Shown: positions 1 to 8,697 of the stretch, one piece after another | Position numbering within the stretch: position 1 is the first letter of the stretch | How the letters are laid out: each line of letters opens with the position of its first letter | Source: DASXBA01 sp036406475 | Lineage (GTDB): Bacteria; Actinomycetota; Thermoleophilia; Solirubrobacterales; Thermoleophilaceae | Direction of reading: 5' to 3' | DNA length: 64,000 nt | Assembly (NCBI GenBank): GCA_036406475.1 | Contig: DASXBA010000075.1 | Coordinates: forward strand, 1-64,000 | Position numbers and translations under genes: made by a program | The notes under the pieces: generated by a model | The model's database searches: none | Seen by the model: only the letters and a program-made list of their open reading frames with translations | What the model was told of the DNA's origin: nothing

Positions 1-1
1 G

Positions 2-535
<534 letters not shown>

Positions 536-570
536 TGACCAGGCGCTAGTCGCTAGGCGCTGGTCGCTAG
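536..570. repeat. TAG-heptamer array after groEL
   Basis: Five consecutive 7-base units directly follow the groEL stop codon and are in register with it: TGACCAG, GCGCTAG, TCGCTAG, GCGCTGG, TCGCTAG. The heptamer that contains the stop codon, GATGTAG, also ends in TAG. In-register heptamers ending in TAG occur again at 17316-17343 and 49915-49970, and TCGCTAG is shared with the latter. Confidence 0.7.
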
Positions 571-580
571 GAACTGCTGA

Positions 581-613
581 GGGCCCGGCCATGTGCCGGG
601 CCCTCTGCTTTGT
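581..613 (+). terminator. groL: Rho-independent terminator of groEL
   Basis: A perfect 9-bp GC-rich stem, GGGCCCGGC (581-589) with GCCGGGCCC (595-603), closes a 5-base loop CATGT and is followed by the T-containing tail TCTGCTTTGT. It lies 45 bases after the groEL stop and just before the peroxiredoxin start at 625, so it separates the two transcripts. Confidence 0.8.
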
Positions 614-624
614 AGGGTGCCCGC

Positions 625-1072
625 GTGGTCGCTCCGGACTACGAGTTGCGGAATCAGGACGGGGAGATCGTCCGGCTCTCGGATCTGCGGGGGCGCCGCG
701 TCGTCGTCTACTTCTACCCGCGCGCCGACACGCCGGGCTGCACGACGCAGGCGTGCGGGGTGCGCGACCACCATTCGGAGTACGAGGCGGCCGGCGTGAC
801 CGTGCTCGGGATATCGCCCGACGACGTCCCCGCCATCAAGAAGTTCCACGACGGGCAGGGTTTGAACTTCGACCTGCTCGCGGATCCCGACCACGCGGTG
901 GCCGAGGCCTATGGGGTTCTGGGTGGTCGAGAAGAAGATGTACGGGAAGCGCTTCTGGGGAGTCGAGCGGACGACGTTCGTAATCGACGAGGAGGGGCAG
1001 ATCGTCGAGGAGCTGCGGCGGGTCAAGCCCGCCAGCCACGACGAGCAGGTCCTCGCAGCCCTCGCCGGATGA
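625..1072 (+). pseudogene. bcp: Peroxiredoxin (Bcp / AhpC-TSA type), frameshifted
   Basis: Bcp-type peroxiredoxins reduce hydroperoxides in the cytoplasm with a peroxidatic cysteine. The GTG start at 625 gives an N-terminal thioredoxin fold with PGCTTQACGVRD (C39 peroxidatic, C44 resolving). After AEAYG the expected frame is lost. Removing one G from the run GGGG at 913-916 restores a normal ending (YGFWVVEKKMYGKRFWG, then ERTTFVIDEEGQIVEEL) to a TGA at 1070-1072, giving 148 residues, the usual family size. Read without correction, the frame runs on into the downstream lipoprotein gene, whose ATG overlaps this stop (ATGA at 1069-1072). The shift is either a homopolymer sequencing error or a recent inactivating mutation; the intact sequence on both sides favours error or a very young lesion. 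Confidence 0.85.
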
Positions 1073-1365
1073 TCCGCGCCCTTCCGATCGCCCTTTTCGC
1101 GGCGGCCCTGGCCGCGTGCGGGAGCGGCAAGACCATCCGGCCCGAGGGGGCCGAGAAGTCGGTCGTGGACGTCGTCTCCCAGCAAACGGGCTTCCGGCCG
1201 AACGACGTCGACTGCCCCTCCGGCGTCGACGCGGAGGTCGGCGAGAAGTTCGAGTGCAGCTTCACCGGGCCCGAGGGCCCGTACACGGCCTTCATGGAGG
1301 TGCGCAAGGTCGACGGGGAGAAGGTCCTCTTCACGATCGTGACCCGCCGCACGGCGGCTAACTGA
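1069..1365 (+). CDS. Small lipoprotein, DUF4333-like
   Basis: This is a 98-residue predicted lipoprotein. The N terminus has a short hydrophobic signal ending in the lipobox LAAC, with the lipidated cysteine at residue 17. The mature part has a two-cysteine, DUF4333-like pattern: VSQQTGFRPNDVDCP followed by EVGEKFECSFTGPEG. Such proteins are anchored on the outer face of the membrane; the function of the family is not established. The ATG overlaps the corrected peroxiredoxin stop (ATGA), so translation is probably coupled. No ribosome-binding site beyond the coupled context is evident. Confidence 0.8.
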   Translation: MIRALPIALFAAALAACGSGKTIRPEGAEKSVVDVVSQQTGFRPNDVDCPSGVDAEVGEKFECSFTGPEGPYTAFMEVRKVDGEKVLFTIVTRRTAAN

Positions 1366-1383
1366 TCGCGCCGCCGGCGCCGC

Positions 1384-1626
1384 TTACGGCACCGGCACTC
1401 GGTCTACTCGGACCGCCTCGGTGCGCTCCGCCACGTAGGCGGGTAGCAGCGCCAGCGCCCGCTCCTCGTCCTCGGCCTCGACCAGCCACCAGAGCTCGTG
1501 GCCGCCGCGCCGGCAGGTTGCGAGGGCGGTTGTATGGCGGAGCGGGCTGGACACGTCCTTCCAGGCCGCGAAGCTACGTCCGCACTCCTCCGGGCCGTGC
1601 CGGTGGTGGAGGAGGTATGGGACCAC
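1384..1626 (-). CDS. Conserved small protein, function unknown
   Basis: An 80-residue protein beginning VPYLLHHRHGPEECG from a GTG start at 1626. It has one histidine-rich N-terminal segment, two cysteines (C15, C38), a GGHELWWLVEAEDEERALALLP core and the ending TEAVRVDRVPVP. The size and the alternating strand-helix look suggest a ferredoxin-like (dimeric alpha/beta barrel) fold, but this is inference. It runs opposite to the lipoprotein gene (18 bp between the stops) and is divergent from the LuxR regulator, so the segment 1627-1723 holds both promoters. No function is assigned. Confidence 0.6.
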   Translation of the reverse strand: MVPYLLHHRHGPEECGRSFAAWKDVSSPLRHTTALATCRRGGHELWWLVEAEDEERALALLPAYVAERTEAVRVDRVPVP

Positions 1627-1658
1627 GAAAGTAAGTGTCGAGGCGGCCAGCGCGGCTC

Positions 1659-1675
1659 GCCATCGTGGAAACCCC
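1659..1675. promoter_or_regulatory. Left arm of 17-bp inverted repeat upstream of LuxR gene
   Basis: GCCATCGTGGAAACCCC lies just upstream of a plausible promoter (TTGGCG at 1679-1684, 18-base spacer, TAGGCT at 1703-1708) for the LuxR regulator starting at 1724. The exact reverse complement occurs at 4637-4653, upstream of the next gene. A site immediately upstream of a -35 box is a classical activator position. Being the LuxR binding site is inference. Confidence 0.55.
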
Positions 1676-1723
1676 TGATTGGCGCTCTCAATGCGTCGGC
1701 TTTAGGCTGGCCCTGGCCCTCCG

Positions 1724-4618
1724 ATGACCAGGCCGGAACCCACTCGGCTCGTGGGACGCGCGCACGAGCTTGCACGGATCTACGACACGCTAGACGGCCT
1801 GCCGGAGGGCGGCGCCCGCGTGCTCGCCCTGACCGGGGAGCCCGGGATCGGGAAGACCTCGCTGCTCGACGAGCTGAGGGGGCGCGCCGAGGGTCGCGAC
1901 TTTCCGGTGTTCCACGCCCGCTCCGCGGAGTTCGAGCGCGAGCCGCCCTTCGGGATCTTCGTTGACGCCCTCGACGACTACCTCGGTTCGCTCAACCCGC
2001 GGCGGTTCGAGCAGCTCTCCGCCCCTGACGCGGCCGAGCTCGCGGGCGTCTTCCCGTCGCTTGCCGAGCTCTCCGAGGCGTCCGGCCTGGCTCTGCCCGA
2101 CGAGCGCTACCGGGCGCACCGTGCGGTCGGCGGATTGCTCGAGCTGCTCTCCCAGCGCGGTCCCCTGGTGCTGATCCTGGACGACCTCCAATGGGCCGGC
2201 GACGCCTCGATCGAGCTGCTCACCCACCTGCTTCGCCGCCGCCCAAGGGGCGCGCTGCTGCTCGCGCTCGCGTTCCGCAAGCCAGACGCCCCTTCCCGCG
2301 TCGTCGCGGCCCTCGACCCGGGGACCGAGCTCGTCGAGCTCCACCCACTCGAGGCAGAGGATGCGAAGGACCTCCTCGGAGACGAGATCGCCGCCGACGC
2401 CCGAGCGAACCTCTTCCGAGAGAGCGGCGGCAACCCGTTCTACCTCGGGGAGTTGGTGCGAGCCGTCCGCGACGGCGGCTCATACGCGCCGATGACCGGG
2501 GTGTCGGGCGCCGACGTCCCAGCCCCGGTCAGCGGCGCCATCGAGTCCGAGCTGGGCAAGCTGGGCGGTGGCTGCCGGCGCATGCTCGAGGGCGCGGCGG
2601 TCGTCGGCGACCCCTTCGACCCGGAGCTGGCCGGGGTAGCGGCAGACACAGAGGAGGCGTCGGCGCTTGGCCTCCTCGACCATCTGATCGACGCCGACCT
2701 GATCCGGCCCACCGACCTCCCGCGCCAGTTCCGCTTCCGCCATCCGATCGTGCGCCGCGCGGTCTATGAGGCGACGAAGCCCGGCTGGCAGCTCGCCGCA
2801 CACGGACGGGTAGCCGGCTTGCTCGGCGAGCGCGGCGCACCCGCGAGCGCCCGTGCGCATCATGTCGAGCGGTCGGCGCGAATGGGAGACGAGCAGGCGG
2901 TGGCCGTGCTTACCGAGGCCGGCCACGCCGCGGCATCGCGTGCCCCCGCGGCGGCGGCTCAATGGTTCGAGGCGGCACTGCGCCTGCTGGCCTATGACGG
3001 CGACCCCGAGCGGCGGCTCGGGCTGCTAGTGCCCCGTGCGACCGCACTGGGAGCGGCAGGCCGCCTCCGCGAGAGCCGCGACGCGCTCCAGGAAGCGCTG
3101 GCCCTCACGCCTCACGAGGCGACCGTCCAGCGCTCCAACCTGGCCGCCGCCTGCGCCGGGATTGACTTCCTGCTCGGCAGCGCGGATGACGCCGAGGCGC
3201 TGCTGCTACGCACCCTGGCCGCGCTGCCGGAGGAGGGTTCGCGCGAGGCCGCCACCGTGAAGCTTGCGCTTGCCGTCCTCTATATCGGGAAGCTCCAGGT
3301 CGAGGAGATGCGCTCCCTCGCCCAGGAGGTGCTCGCACAGTCGGAGGCCGACGGGGACGGGCCGCTCGAGGCGAGCGCGCGAACCTTGCTGGGCGTCTTC
3401 GCATGGCGGCTCGGAGGGCTCGCGACGGCACGTAGCGAATTCGACCGAGCCGGGGAGTTGTTCGACCGCCTCGATGACGACGAGCTCGCCCCGTGGCTCG
3501 CCAACTTCACCTGGTTCGCCTGGGGCCTGTGCCTGTTCGAGCGCATCGACTCCGCGTGCCGCGCCCTCGACCGCGCCCTCGCCGTGATCCGCGCCAGCGG
3601 ACAGGGTCACCTGCTCGGCCAGGTGCTCGTCTGTCAGGGCTACATGCACCTCTGGCAGGGGCGCCTGCCGCAGTCCATACAGTCCCTCGACGATGCGATC
3701 GCCGCCACGGAGCTGACGGGCGACGATGAGTTCCTGATCTGGACGCTGATGCACCGCTGCTGGACGGCGTGGCTGACAGGCGACGGCCCCGGAGCGATCG
3801 CCTTCGGCGAACGGGCCGTGGGGCTCTGCGGCGACCGGCACGACGAGCGCGCTGCGGTCGCCCACTTCATGCTCGCGGAGGCAGAGCTCGAGGCGGGCGA
3901 CGCCGCCGCCTGCCGGGAGCGGATCCTGGAAGCCGGTGGGGGACCGGAGCTGCCGCTGAACGAGGCGCTCTTCCGGCCACGCTGGCACGCGATGCTCGGG
4001 CGCGCCGACCTGGCGCTGGGCGAGGTCGACCTGGCGGAGGATTGGGCGGCCCGTTCCCAGGCGGAGGCCGAGAACCTCGGTCTGGCCGGACGGAAGGGGT
4101 GGGCGCTCGACATCAGGGCGCGAGTTCTGCTCGCCCGAGGGGACGCTCCGCGCGCGGCGGAGACGGCGCTCGCCGCCACCAAACACCTCGCGGAGGCCGG
4201 CAACGTGATCGAGGCCGCGCGCGCCCGCGCCTTTCACGGCGAGGCGCTCGCCGCGGCAGGCGACACTCCGCGCGCGGTCGCCGAGCTCGAGCGAGCCCGT
4301 AGCGAGCTCGAGGTCTCCGGCGCCGTTCACTACTGCGACCAGGCGGCCCGCGAGCTGCGTCGCCTTGGCCGTCGCGTCCCCCGCGCCGGGACCGCCGGTG
4401 CGGCCGCCGGCGGTATCGCCTCTCTCAGCACGAGGGAGCTCGAGGTCGCTGAGCTCGTGCACCAGGGCAAGACGAACAAGGAGATCGCCCGCGCCCTCTT
4501 CCTGTCCGAGCGCACCGTTGAGACACATCTGACGCATGCCTTCCGCAAGCTCGGCGTCAAGGGCCGCGCCGGCCTGGCAGCCGCGATGGAGCGCAAGCGG
4601 GCAGCAGCGCCCGTCTAG
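1724..4618 (+). CDS. LuxR-family transcriptional regulator with AAA-type ATPase domain (LAL type)
   Basis: A 964-residue large ATP-binding LuxR regulator. The N terminus carries an ATPase domain with Walker A GEPGIGKTS at residues 38-46 and a Walker B-like LVLILDDLQWA near 148. The middle ~500 residues are alanine-rich helical repeats of TPR character. The C terminus has a LuxR helix-turn-helix: LSTRELEVAELVHQGKTNKE with SERTVETHLTHAFRKLGV, about residues 905-955. Regulators of this size switch on target genes after binding an inducer and ATP. It stands alone on the plus strand. A 17-bp inverted repeat flanks it (1659-1675 and 4637-4653), placing one copy before its own start and one before the secreted repeat-protein gene, which suggests autoregulation and control of that neighbour. 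The inducer is unknown. Confidence 0.93.
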   Translation: MTRPEPTRLVGRAHELARIYDTLDGLPEGGARVLALTGEPGIGKTSLLDELRGRAEGRDFPVFHARSAEFEREPPFGIFVDALDDYLGSLNPRRFEQLSAPDAAELAGVFPSLAELSEASGLALPDERYRAHRAVGGLLELLSQRGPLVLILDDLQWAGDASIELLTHLLRRRPRGALLLALAFRKPDAPSRVVAALDPGTELVELHPLEAEDAKDLLGDEIAADARANLFRESGGNPFYLGELVRAVRDGGSYAPMTGVSGADVPAPVSGAIESELGKLGGGCRRMLEGAAVVGDPFDPELAGVAADTEEASALGLLDHLIDADLIRPTDLPRQFRFRHPIVRRAVYEATKPGWQLAAHGRVAGLLGERGAPASARAHHVERSARMGDEQAVAVLTEAGHAAASRAPAAAAQWFEAALRLLAYDGDPERRLGLLVPRATALGAAGRLRESRDALQEALALTPHEATVQRSNLAAACAGIDFLLGSADDAEALLLRTLAALPEEGSREAATVKLALAVLYIGKLQVEEMRSLAQEVLAQSEADGDGPLEASARTLLGVFAWRLGGLATARSEFDRAGELFDRLDDDELAPWLANFTWFAWGLCLFERIDSACRALDRALAVIRASGQGHLLGQVLVCQGYMHLWQGRLPQSIQSLDDAIAATELTGDDEFLIWTLMHRCWTAWLTGDGPGAIAFGERAVGLCGDRHDERAAVAHFMLAEAELEAGDAAACRERILEAGGGPELPLNEALFRPRWHAMLGRADLALGEVDLAEDWAARSQAEAENLGLAGRKGWALDIRARVLLARGDAPRAAETALAATKHLAEAGNVIEAARARAFHGEALAAAGDTPRAVAELERARSELEVSGAVHYCDQAARELRRLGRRVPRAGTAGAAAGGIASLSTRELEVAELVHQGKTNKEIARALFLSERTVETHLTHAFRKLGVKGRAGLAAAMERKRAAAPV

Positions 4619-4636
4619 ACCTCCGGGGGCGAATAC

Positions 4637-4653
4637 GGGGTTTCCACGATGGC
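4637..4653. promoter_or_regulatory. Right arm of 17-bp inverted repeat upstream of secreted repeat protein
   Basis: GGGGTTTCCACGATGGC is the exact reverse complement of 1659-1675. It starts 18 bases after the LuxR stop and ends 31 bases before the ATG at 4685. Because the gap between genes is only 66 bp, this is the only room for a promoter or operator of the following gene. A shared regulator site is the simplest reading; a recombination repeat is the alternative. Confidence 0.55.
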
Positions 4654-4684
4654 GGGCGGCGCCCCGGGCGCTCAGCCTTGAGCC

Positions 4685-6955
4685 ATGCCCGCCAGGCCCT
4701 GGCTGCTCCTCTGCCTCGCGTTCGCTCTGGCCGCCGTCGTCGCGGCCACTTCGGCCACGGCCGCTCCTATCAACCGGACCACGAGCCTGATCTCCACGCC
4801 GACGGGGGTTCCCGACCCGAACAGCGCCGACGTCGACTTCAGGGCCGCGTCCAAGGACGGCAGCCGAGTATTCCTGGAAACCGACCAGCGCCTGGCGCTG
4901 GACGACACCGACGGCGGCCTCACCGACGTCTACGAGCGCACCGGTGGAGTCACGACGCTCCTGTCGACACCCACGGGGATCGGCGATCCGCAAACCGGGG
5001 GCGTCTTCTTCGACGGCGCCTCCGACGACGGGACCCACGTCTTTCTCGAGACGACCCAGAAGATGACGAGCGACGACAACGACACGAGCCGCACCGACAT
5101 CTACGAGCGCTTCGGCGGGGCCACGACCCTGGTCTCCGGGCCGACCGGCGTGGCGGACACGGATCAGAGCGTGGCCAATTTCGAGGGCAACACGCCCGAC
5201 GGCAGTCACGTCTTCTTCGACTCGGCCGACAACCTCAGCTCGGACGACACAGACACCAGCACGTTCGACCTATGGGAGCACTCCGCAGGCATCACCCGGC
5301 TCGTCTCACAGCCGACGGGAACTCCCGAGACGGGCACCGGCGGCAGCAACTTCTGTGGCGCCTCCGAGGACGGCAGCCAGGTCTTCTTCACGAGTAGCCA
5401 GAAGATGACCGCGGACGACGGCGACGGCACCTTCGCGGATGTCTACGAGCGAGCCGGCGGTACCACCACGCTCGTGTCGGTGCCGACCGGGGTCGCCGAC
5501 CCCGCAAACGGCAACGCGGACTGCAACGCCGTGTCGGCCGAGGGCAACCGCGTCATCTTCGACACGCCCCAGCAACTCACGAGCGACGACGGCGACGGGA
5601 GCCAGGGCGACATCTACGAGCGCTCTGCGGGCATCACCACGCTGGTCTCCGGGGCCACGAGCATCGCCGACCCGGGCAGCTCCGGCGTCGACTTCGAAGC
5701 CGCTTCCAAGGACGCGAGCCGCCTCTTCTTCACAACGGACCAGAAGCTGTCCGGCAACGACGGCGACAGCGACCGCGGCGACATCTACGAGCACTCGGCC
5801 GGCGCGACCACGCTCGCGTCCGGGCCCACCGGCGTGGCCGCCCCCGACAGCGACTCGCCGAGCCTGCAGGGCATCTCCGACGACGGCAGCCACGTCTTCT
5901 TCGAGACGACCGAGAGGCTGAGCGCCGCCGACAACGACAGCGACCTCTTGGACGCCTACGAGCACTCGGGTGGTGCGACCAGGCTCGTCTCGGAATCGAC
6001 CGGGGTCAGCGACCCGGACGACGACGACGCCGACTTCGGGGGCTGGTCCGCCGACGGCAGCCGCGTGTTCTTCAGCACGGGCCAGAAAATGACCGTCGGC
6101 GACGGCGACAGCGAAACCGACGTCTACGAGCGGGCCGGCGGTGTGACGACCTTCGTCTCTCGGGAGACGGGGACCCCGGAGACCAACACCGACGGGGCGG
6201 TGTTCGAGGGAGTCTCCGCCGACGGGCTCCGGGTCTTCTTCCGAAGCAACGCGAAGATGACCGGCGACGACGGCGACAGCGGCCTGCGCGACGTCTACAT
6301 GGCTGCCGACACAAGCGCGCCGCAGACGACGATCACGTCCGGGCCCGGCGCGGCGACGACCGATCACACGCCCACGTTCGGCTTCTCCTCGAACGAAGCG
6401 GGGGCGAGCTTCAGGTGCAAGGTCGACTCCGGCGCGTTTGCGCCCTGCAGCTCGCCACAGACGCTGGCGCTAGCGGATGGGTCCCACACCTTCCAGGTCC
6501 GTGCGACGGACAACGCCGGCAACTTTGATGGCAGCCCAGCCAGCAGCACCTTCACCGTGTTCACGCCAGCCGGTGGTGGCGGAGGCGGCACCGGCGGCCC
6601 GACAGATGCTCAGATCAAGGCCGCCCTCGCAGGCGACCTCAAGGCGGCGGCGAAGGTAATCAAGAAGGCTCGCGGCAGGAAGCTCCGGAAGCGCAAGAAG
6701 GCGAAGGTCAAGGGAGTCGACTGCCTGCGCGCCGGCACCGTCCGCATCACGGGCAAGGCTAAGCGCCAGACCATCCTGAGCGGCAGGCGCAGGTGCGGGA
6801 AGGCCGGCAAGGGCACGCTTACCCTCAAGGTCACGAAGAAGGGCCGTAAGGCGTTGAAGCGCAAGCTCAAGATCACGCTCAGCGGTTCCTTCACCGATCG
6901 CAGCGGCCACAAGACGAGCGCGAAGTCGCGCAAGGTGACCGTCAAGCGGCGCTAG
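4685..6955 (+). CDS. Secreted protein with nine ~57-residue beta-propeller-like repeats and Ig-like domain
   Basis: A 756-residue exported protein. A signal peptide (MPARPWLLLCLAFALAAVV, cleavage near residue 27) is followed by nine repeats of ~57 residues, each of the form TTLVS-PTGVADP-F-GAS-DGS-VFF-T-QKMT-DDGDG-DVYERAGG. The repeats resemble TolB/WD40-type blades, and each carries an aspartate-rich loop (DDGDG, DDNDT, DDTDT) like calcium-binding loops. After the blades comes an Ig-like segment (TTITSGPGAATTDHTPTFGF, then DSGAFAPCSSP), a Gly-rich linker, and a very basic Lys/Arg tail (KKARGRKLRKRKKAKVKG) that may bind the acidic cell wall. Function unknown; surface adhesion or ligand binding is inference. 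The LuxR-associated 17-bp motif lies upstream. Confidence 0.85.
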   Translation: MPARPWLLLCLAFALAAVVAATSATAAPINRTTSLISTPTGVPDPNSADVDFRAASKDGSRVFLETDQRLALDDTDGGLTDVYERTGGVTTLLSTPTGIGDPQTGGVFFDGASDDGTHVFLETTQKMTSDDNDTSRTDIYERFGGATTLVSGPTGVADTDQSVANFEGNTPDGSHVFFDSADNLSSDDTDTSTFDLWEHSAGITRLVSQPTGTPETGTGGSNFCGASEDGSQVFFTSSQKMTADDGDGTFADVYERAGGTTTLVSVPTGVADPANGNADCNAVSAEGNRVIFDTPQQLTSDDGDGSQGDIYERSAGITTLVSGATSIADPGSSGVDFEAASKDASRLFFTTDQKLSGNDGDSDRGDIYEHSAGATTLASGPTGVAAPDSDSPSLQGISDDGSHVFFETTERLSAADNDSDLLDAYEHSGGATRLVSESTGVSDPDDDDADFGGWSADGSRVFFSTGQKMTVGDGDSETDVYERAGGVTTFVSRETGTPETNTDGAVFEGVSADGLRVFFRSNAKMTGDDGDSGLRDVYMAADTSAPQTTITSGPGAATTDHTPTFGFSSNEAGASFRCKVDSGAFAPCSSPQTLALADGSHTFQVRATDNAGNFDGSPASSTFTVFTPAGGGGGGTGGPTDAQIKAALAGDLKAAAKVIKKARGRKLRKRKKAKVKGVDCLRAGTVRITGKAKRQTILSGRRRCGKAGKGTLTLKVTKKGRKALKRKLKITLSGSFTDRSGHKTSAKSRKVTVKRR

Positions 6956-6959
6956 ATCT

Positions 6960-6997
6960 ATTGATGTATTGACAAGTATCAATCTCTTGGCTACGGT
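6960..6997 (+). promoter_or_regulatory. arsR: arsR promoter and ArsR operator
   Basis: The palindromic half-sites ATTGAT (6960-6965) and ATCAAT (6978-6983) flank a -35 box TTGACA at 6969-6974. A -10-like TACGGT lies at 6992-6997 after a 17-base spacer. The expected transcription start falls at about 7003-7006, i.e. at the arsR ATG (7006), so the mRNA should be leaderless. An operator over the -35 box is the usual arrangement for ArsR repressors. Confidence 0.8.
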
Positions 6998-7005
6998 CAC
7001 TCGCA

Positions 7006-7413
7006 ATGGCCGTGGCCACCCCGTCCGATCTAGCGGAGGCGCTGTCCGCCGTCTCCCCCGCTGAACGGCGGGCGGTCCTACAGGAGGCCGAGCAGCTGCG
7101 GCGCGATCAGTGCTGCGGCGGCAGCTCGCTGGCCGAGCACATCGATCCGGGCGCGGCCAGCCAGGCGGCCGCGATCGGCAAGGCGCTGGCCGACCCCGTG
7201 CGGGCCCAGCTCTTCGACCTCCTGCGCCGCCACGGCGGCGAGGTGTGCCAGTGCGAGCTGTCGCCGCTGTTCGAGCTCACGCAGCCAACCCTGAGCCACC
7301 ACCTGCGCAAGCTCGCTGACGCGCGCCTTGTCTCGGTGGAGCGCCGTGGCCGCTGGGCCTACTACTCGATCAACGCCGAGGCACTGGACGAGCTCCGAGC
7401 ATGGCTGTCTTGA
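7006..7413 (+). CDS. arsR: ArsR-type metalloregulator (arsenic-responsive repressor)
   Basis: A 135-residue winged-helix repressor of the ArsR/SmtB family, first gene of the arsenic operon. The N-terminal ~45 residues include a CC pair (DQCCGGS). The DNA-binding part has EVCQCELSPLFELTQPTLSHHLRKL, with the CxC pair (CQC) of the helix-3 As(III) site followed by the recognition helix. It should bind the ATTGAT/ATCAAT palindrome in its own promoter and release on As(III) or Sb(III). The stop overlaps the arsI start (7401) by 13 bases, so the two are translationally coupled. Confidence 0.93.
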   Translation: MAVATPSDLAEALSAVSPAERRAVLQEAEQLRRDQCCGGSSLAEHIDPGAASQAAAIGKALADPVRAQLFDLLRRHGGEVCQCELSPLFELTQPTLSHHLRKLADARLVSVERRGRWAYYSINAEALDELRAWLS

Positions 7414-7856
7414 GGCCACACCTGGCACTCACCGTGACGGACGTCGAGCGGTCCATCCCGTTCTACGAGGCGCTCTTCGGCACGGGACCGGAGAAGCGCA
7501 AGTCGGGTTACGCCAAGTTCTCGGTCGAGCGGCCGGCCCTCAACTTCACGCTCACCCAGGGCGAGCGCCGGGAACTGGGTGCTTTCAACCACGCGGGAAT
7601 CCAGGTCGAGGAGACCTCGGACGTGCTGGCGGCCAAGGAGCGGCTCGCGGCCGCCGGACTGACCGCGTTCGACGAGATGGATACGACCTGCTGTTACGCG
7701 CGCCAGGACAAGATCTGGGTGCGCGATCCGGACGGCACGCCCTGGGAGGTGTTCGCCACCCACGAGGACACGGCGGCCGAGAGCGAGTCCTGCGGCTGCG
7801 ATGACAACGCGGCCGGCGAGTGCTGCGGCGACTCGCGGCAATGCTGCGCCGCCTGA
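7401..7856 (+). CDS. arsI: ArsI-like C-As lyase (VOC superfamily dioxygenase)
   Basis: A 151-residue vicinal-oxygen-chelate protein. ArsI is a nonheme Fe(II) dioxygenase that cleaves the carbon-arsenic bond of trivalent methyl- and aryl-arsenicals. The expected metal ligands are visible: H7 (RPHLAL), H64 (FNHAG) and E116 (PWEVFATH). The vicinal cysteine pair that binds the organoarsenical is TTCCYA (C97, C98). The C terminus is cysteine-rich (CGC at 129-131, CC pairs near 139 and 146), as in several ArsI/CadI proteins, and may hold or trap metal. It overlaps arsR and sits 4 bases before the next gene. CadI-type cadmium-inducible proteins are the alternative, but the CC pair and neighbours favour ArsI. 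Confidence 0.88.
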   Translation: MAVLRPHLALTVTDVERSIPFYEALFGTGPEKRKSGYAKFSVERPALNFTLTQGERRELGAFNHAGIQVEETSDVLAAKERLAAAGLTAFDEMDTTCCYARQDKIWVRDPDGTPWEVFATHEDTAAESESCGCDDNAAGECCGDSRQCCAA

Positions 7857-7860
7857 GCGC

Positions 7861-8697
7861 GTGACCGAGCTGCAGCTGAAAGACCCGCAGGCCCTGTACC
7901 GGCGCTGGGAGGAGAGACAGTGGTCGCCGTTCGGGATAGACCTTTCGCCCGACAAGCGTCAGTGGCCGCGCCTGGAGAGCGCGCAGCGCGAGCTCATCTA
8001 CTTCGTGCTCTCCTCGCTGATGGTCGCGGAGGAACGGATCACGACCAAGTTCAGCGGTCTCGTCTCGACCTACGGCAGCGAGGAGGAGGCGACCTTCCTC
8101 GCCACCCAGCAGGTCGATGAGGCGCGCCATATGCAGTTCTACGCTCGCTTCCAGGACGAGGTCGTCGCCTCGCCCGCGGAGATCGCGGCACACGTCGAGC
8201 GGGCGCGCGAGCAGGTCTCGGACGCCTTTCGGGAGATCTTCGACGTCGCGCTGGTCGACGCGCACGAGCAGCTCGTCGCCGAGCCCGCGGACCTGGGCGC
8301 CAAGGTCCGCTTCGTCACGCTCTACCACCTGGTGCTCGAAGGCGCCCTGGGCCTGACCTCGTTCAAGTTCATCACCGACTACCTGAACGACAACGGGGTG
8401 CTGCCCGGCTTCGTCGCCGGCTACTCGAAGGTCCACGACGACGAGACGCGGCACATCGGCTACGGCGTGTGGTTCCTGCGCGAGACCGTGGCGGCACACC
8501 CGGAGCAGGCCGAGACCGTTCGGGAGACGCTGCGCGAGTTGCTCCCGCACGTCGCGGCGTCGCTCACCCTGCCCGGCGACGGCGATGCGTCCGGCCTGCT
8601 CGGAGTCTCCGAGGACGACCTGCGCGAGTTCGCGCTCAACGGCCTGACTCGCCGGCTCGCGATCATCGGCGTGCCGATCGAGACCGTCCTTGCCTGA
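7861..8697 (+). CDS. R2-like ferritin-fold diiron protein within the ars operon
   Basis: A 278-residue helical protein of the ribonucleotide-reductase-R2-like superfamily. The GTG at 7861, 4 bases after arsI, is the best start because earlier in-frame starts lie inside arsI. All six likely metal ligands are present: E57 or E58 (AEERI), E87 and H90 (DEARH), E160 (LVLEG), E195 and H198 (DETRH). A tyrosine (Y155) sits five residues before the fourth ligand, the position of the cross-linked tyrosine in R2-like ligand-binding oxidases. No R1 (NrdA) partner is nearby, so a role in nucleotide reduction is unlikely. Its stop overlaps the TTG start of the aquaporin gene (8690), so it is an integral operon member. 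An oxygen-dependent step in arsenic or thiol/lipid detoxification is inference. Confidence 0.82.
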   Translation: MTELQLKDPQALYRRWEERQWSPFGIDLSPDKRQWPRLESAQRELIYFVLSSLMVAEERITTKFSGLVSTYGSEEEATFLATQQVDEARHMQFYARFQDEVVASPAEIAAHVERAREQVSDAFREIFDVALVDAHEQLVAEPADLGAKVRFVTLYHLVLEGALGLTSFKFITDYLNDNGVLPGFVAGYSKVHDDETRHIGYGVWFLRETVAAHPEQAETVRETLRELLPHVAASLTLPGDGDASGLLGVSEDDLREFALNGLTRRLAIIGVPIETVLA

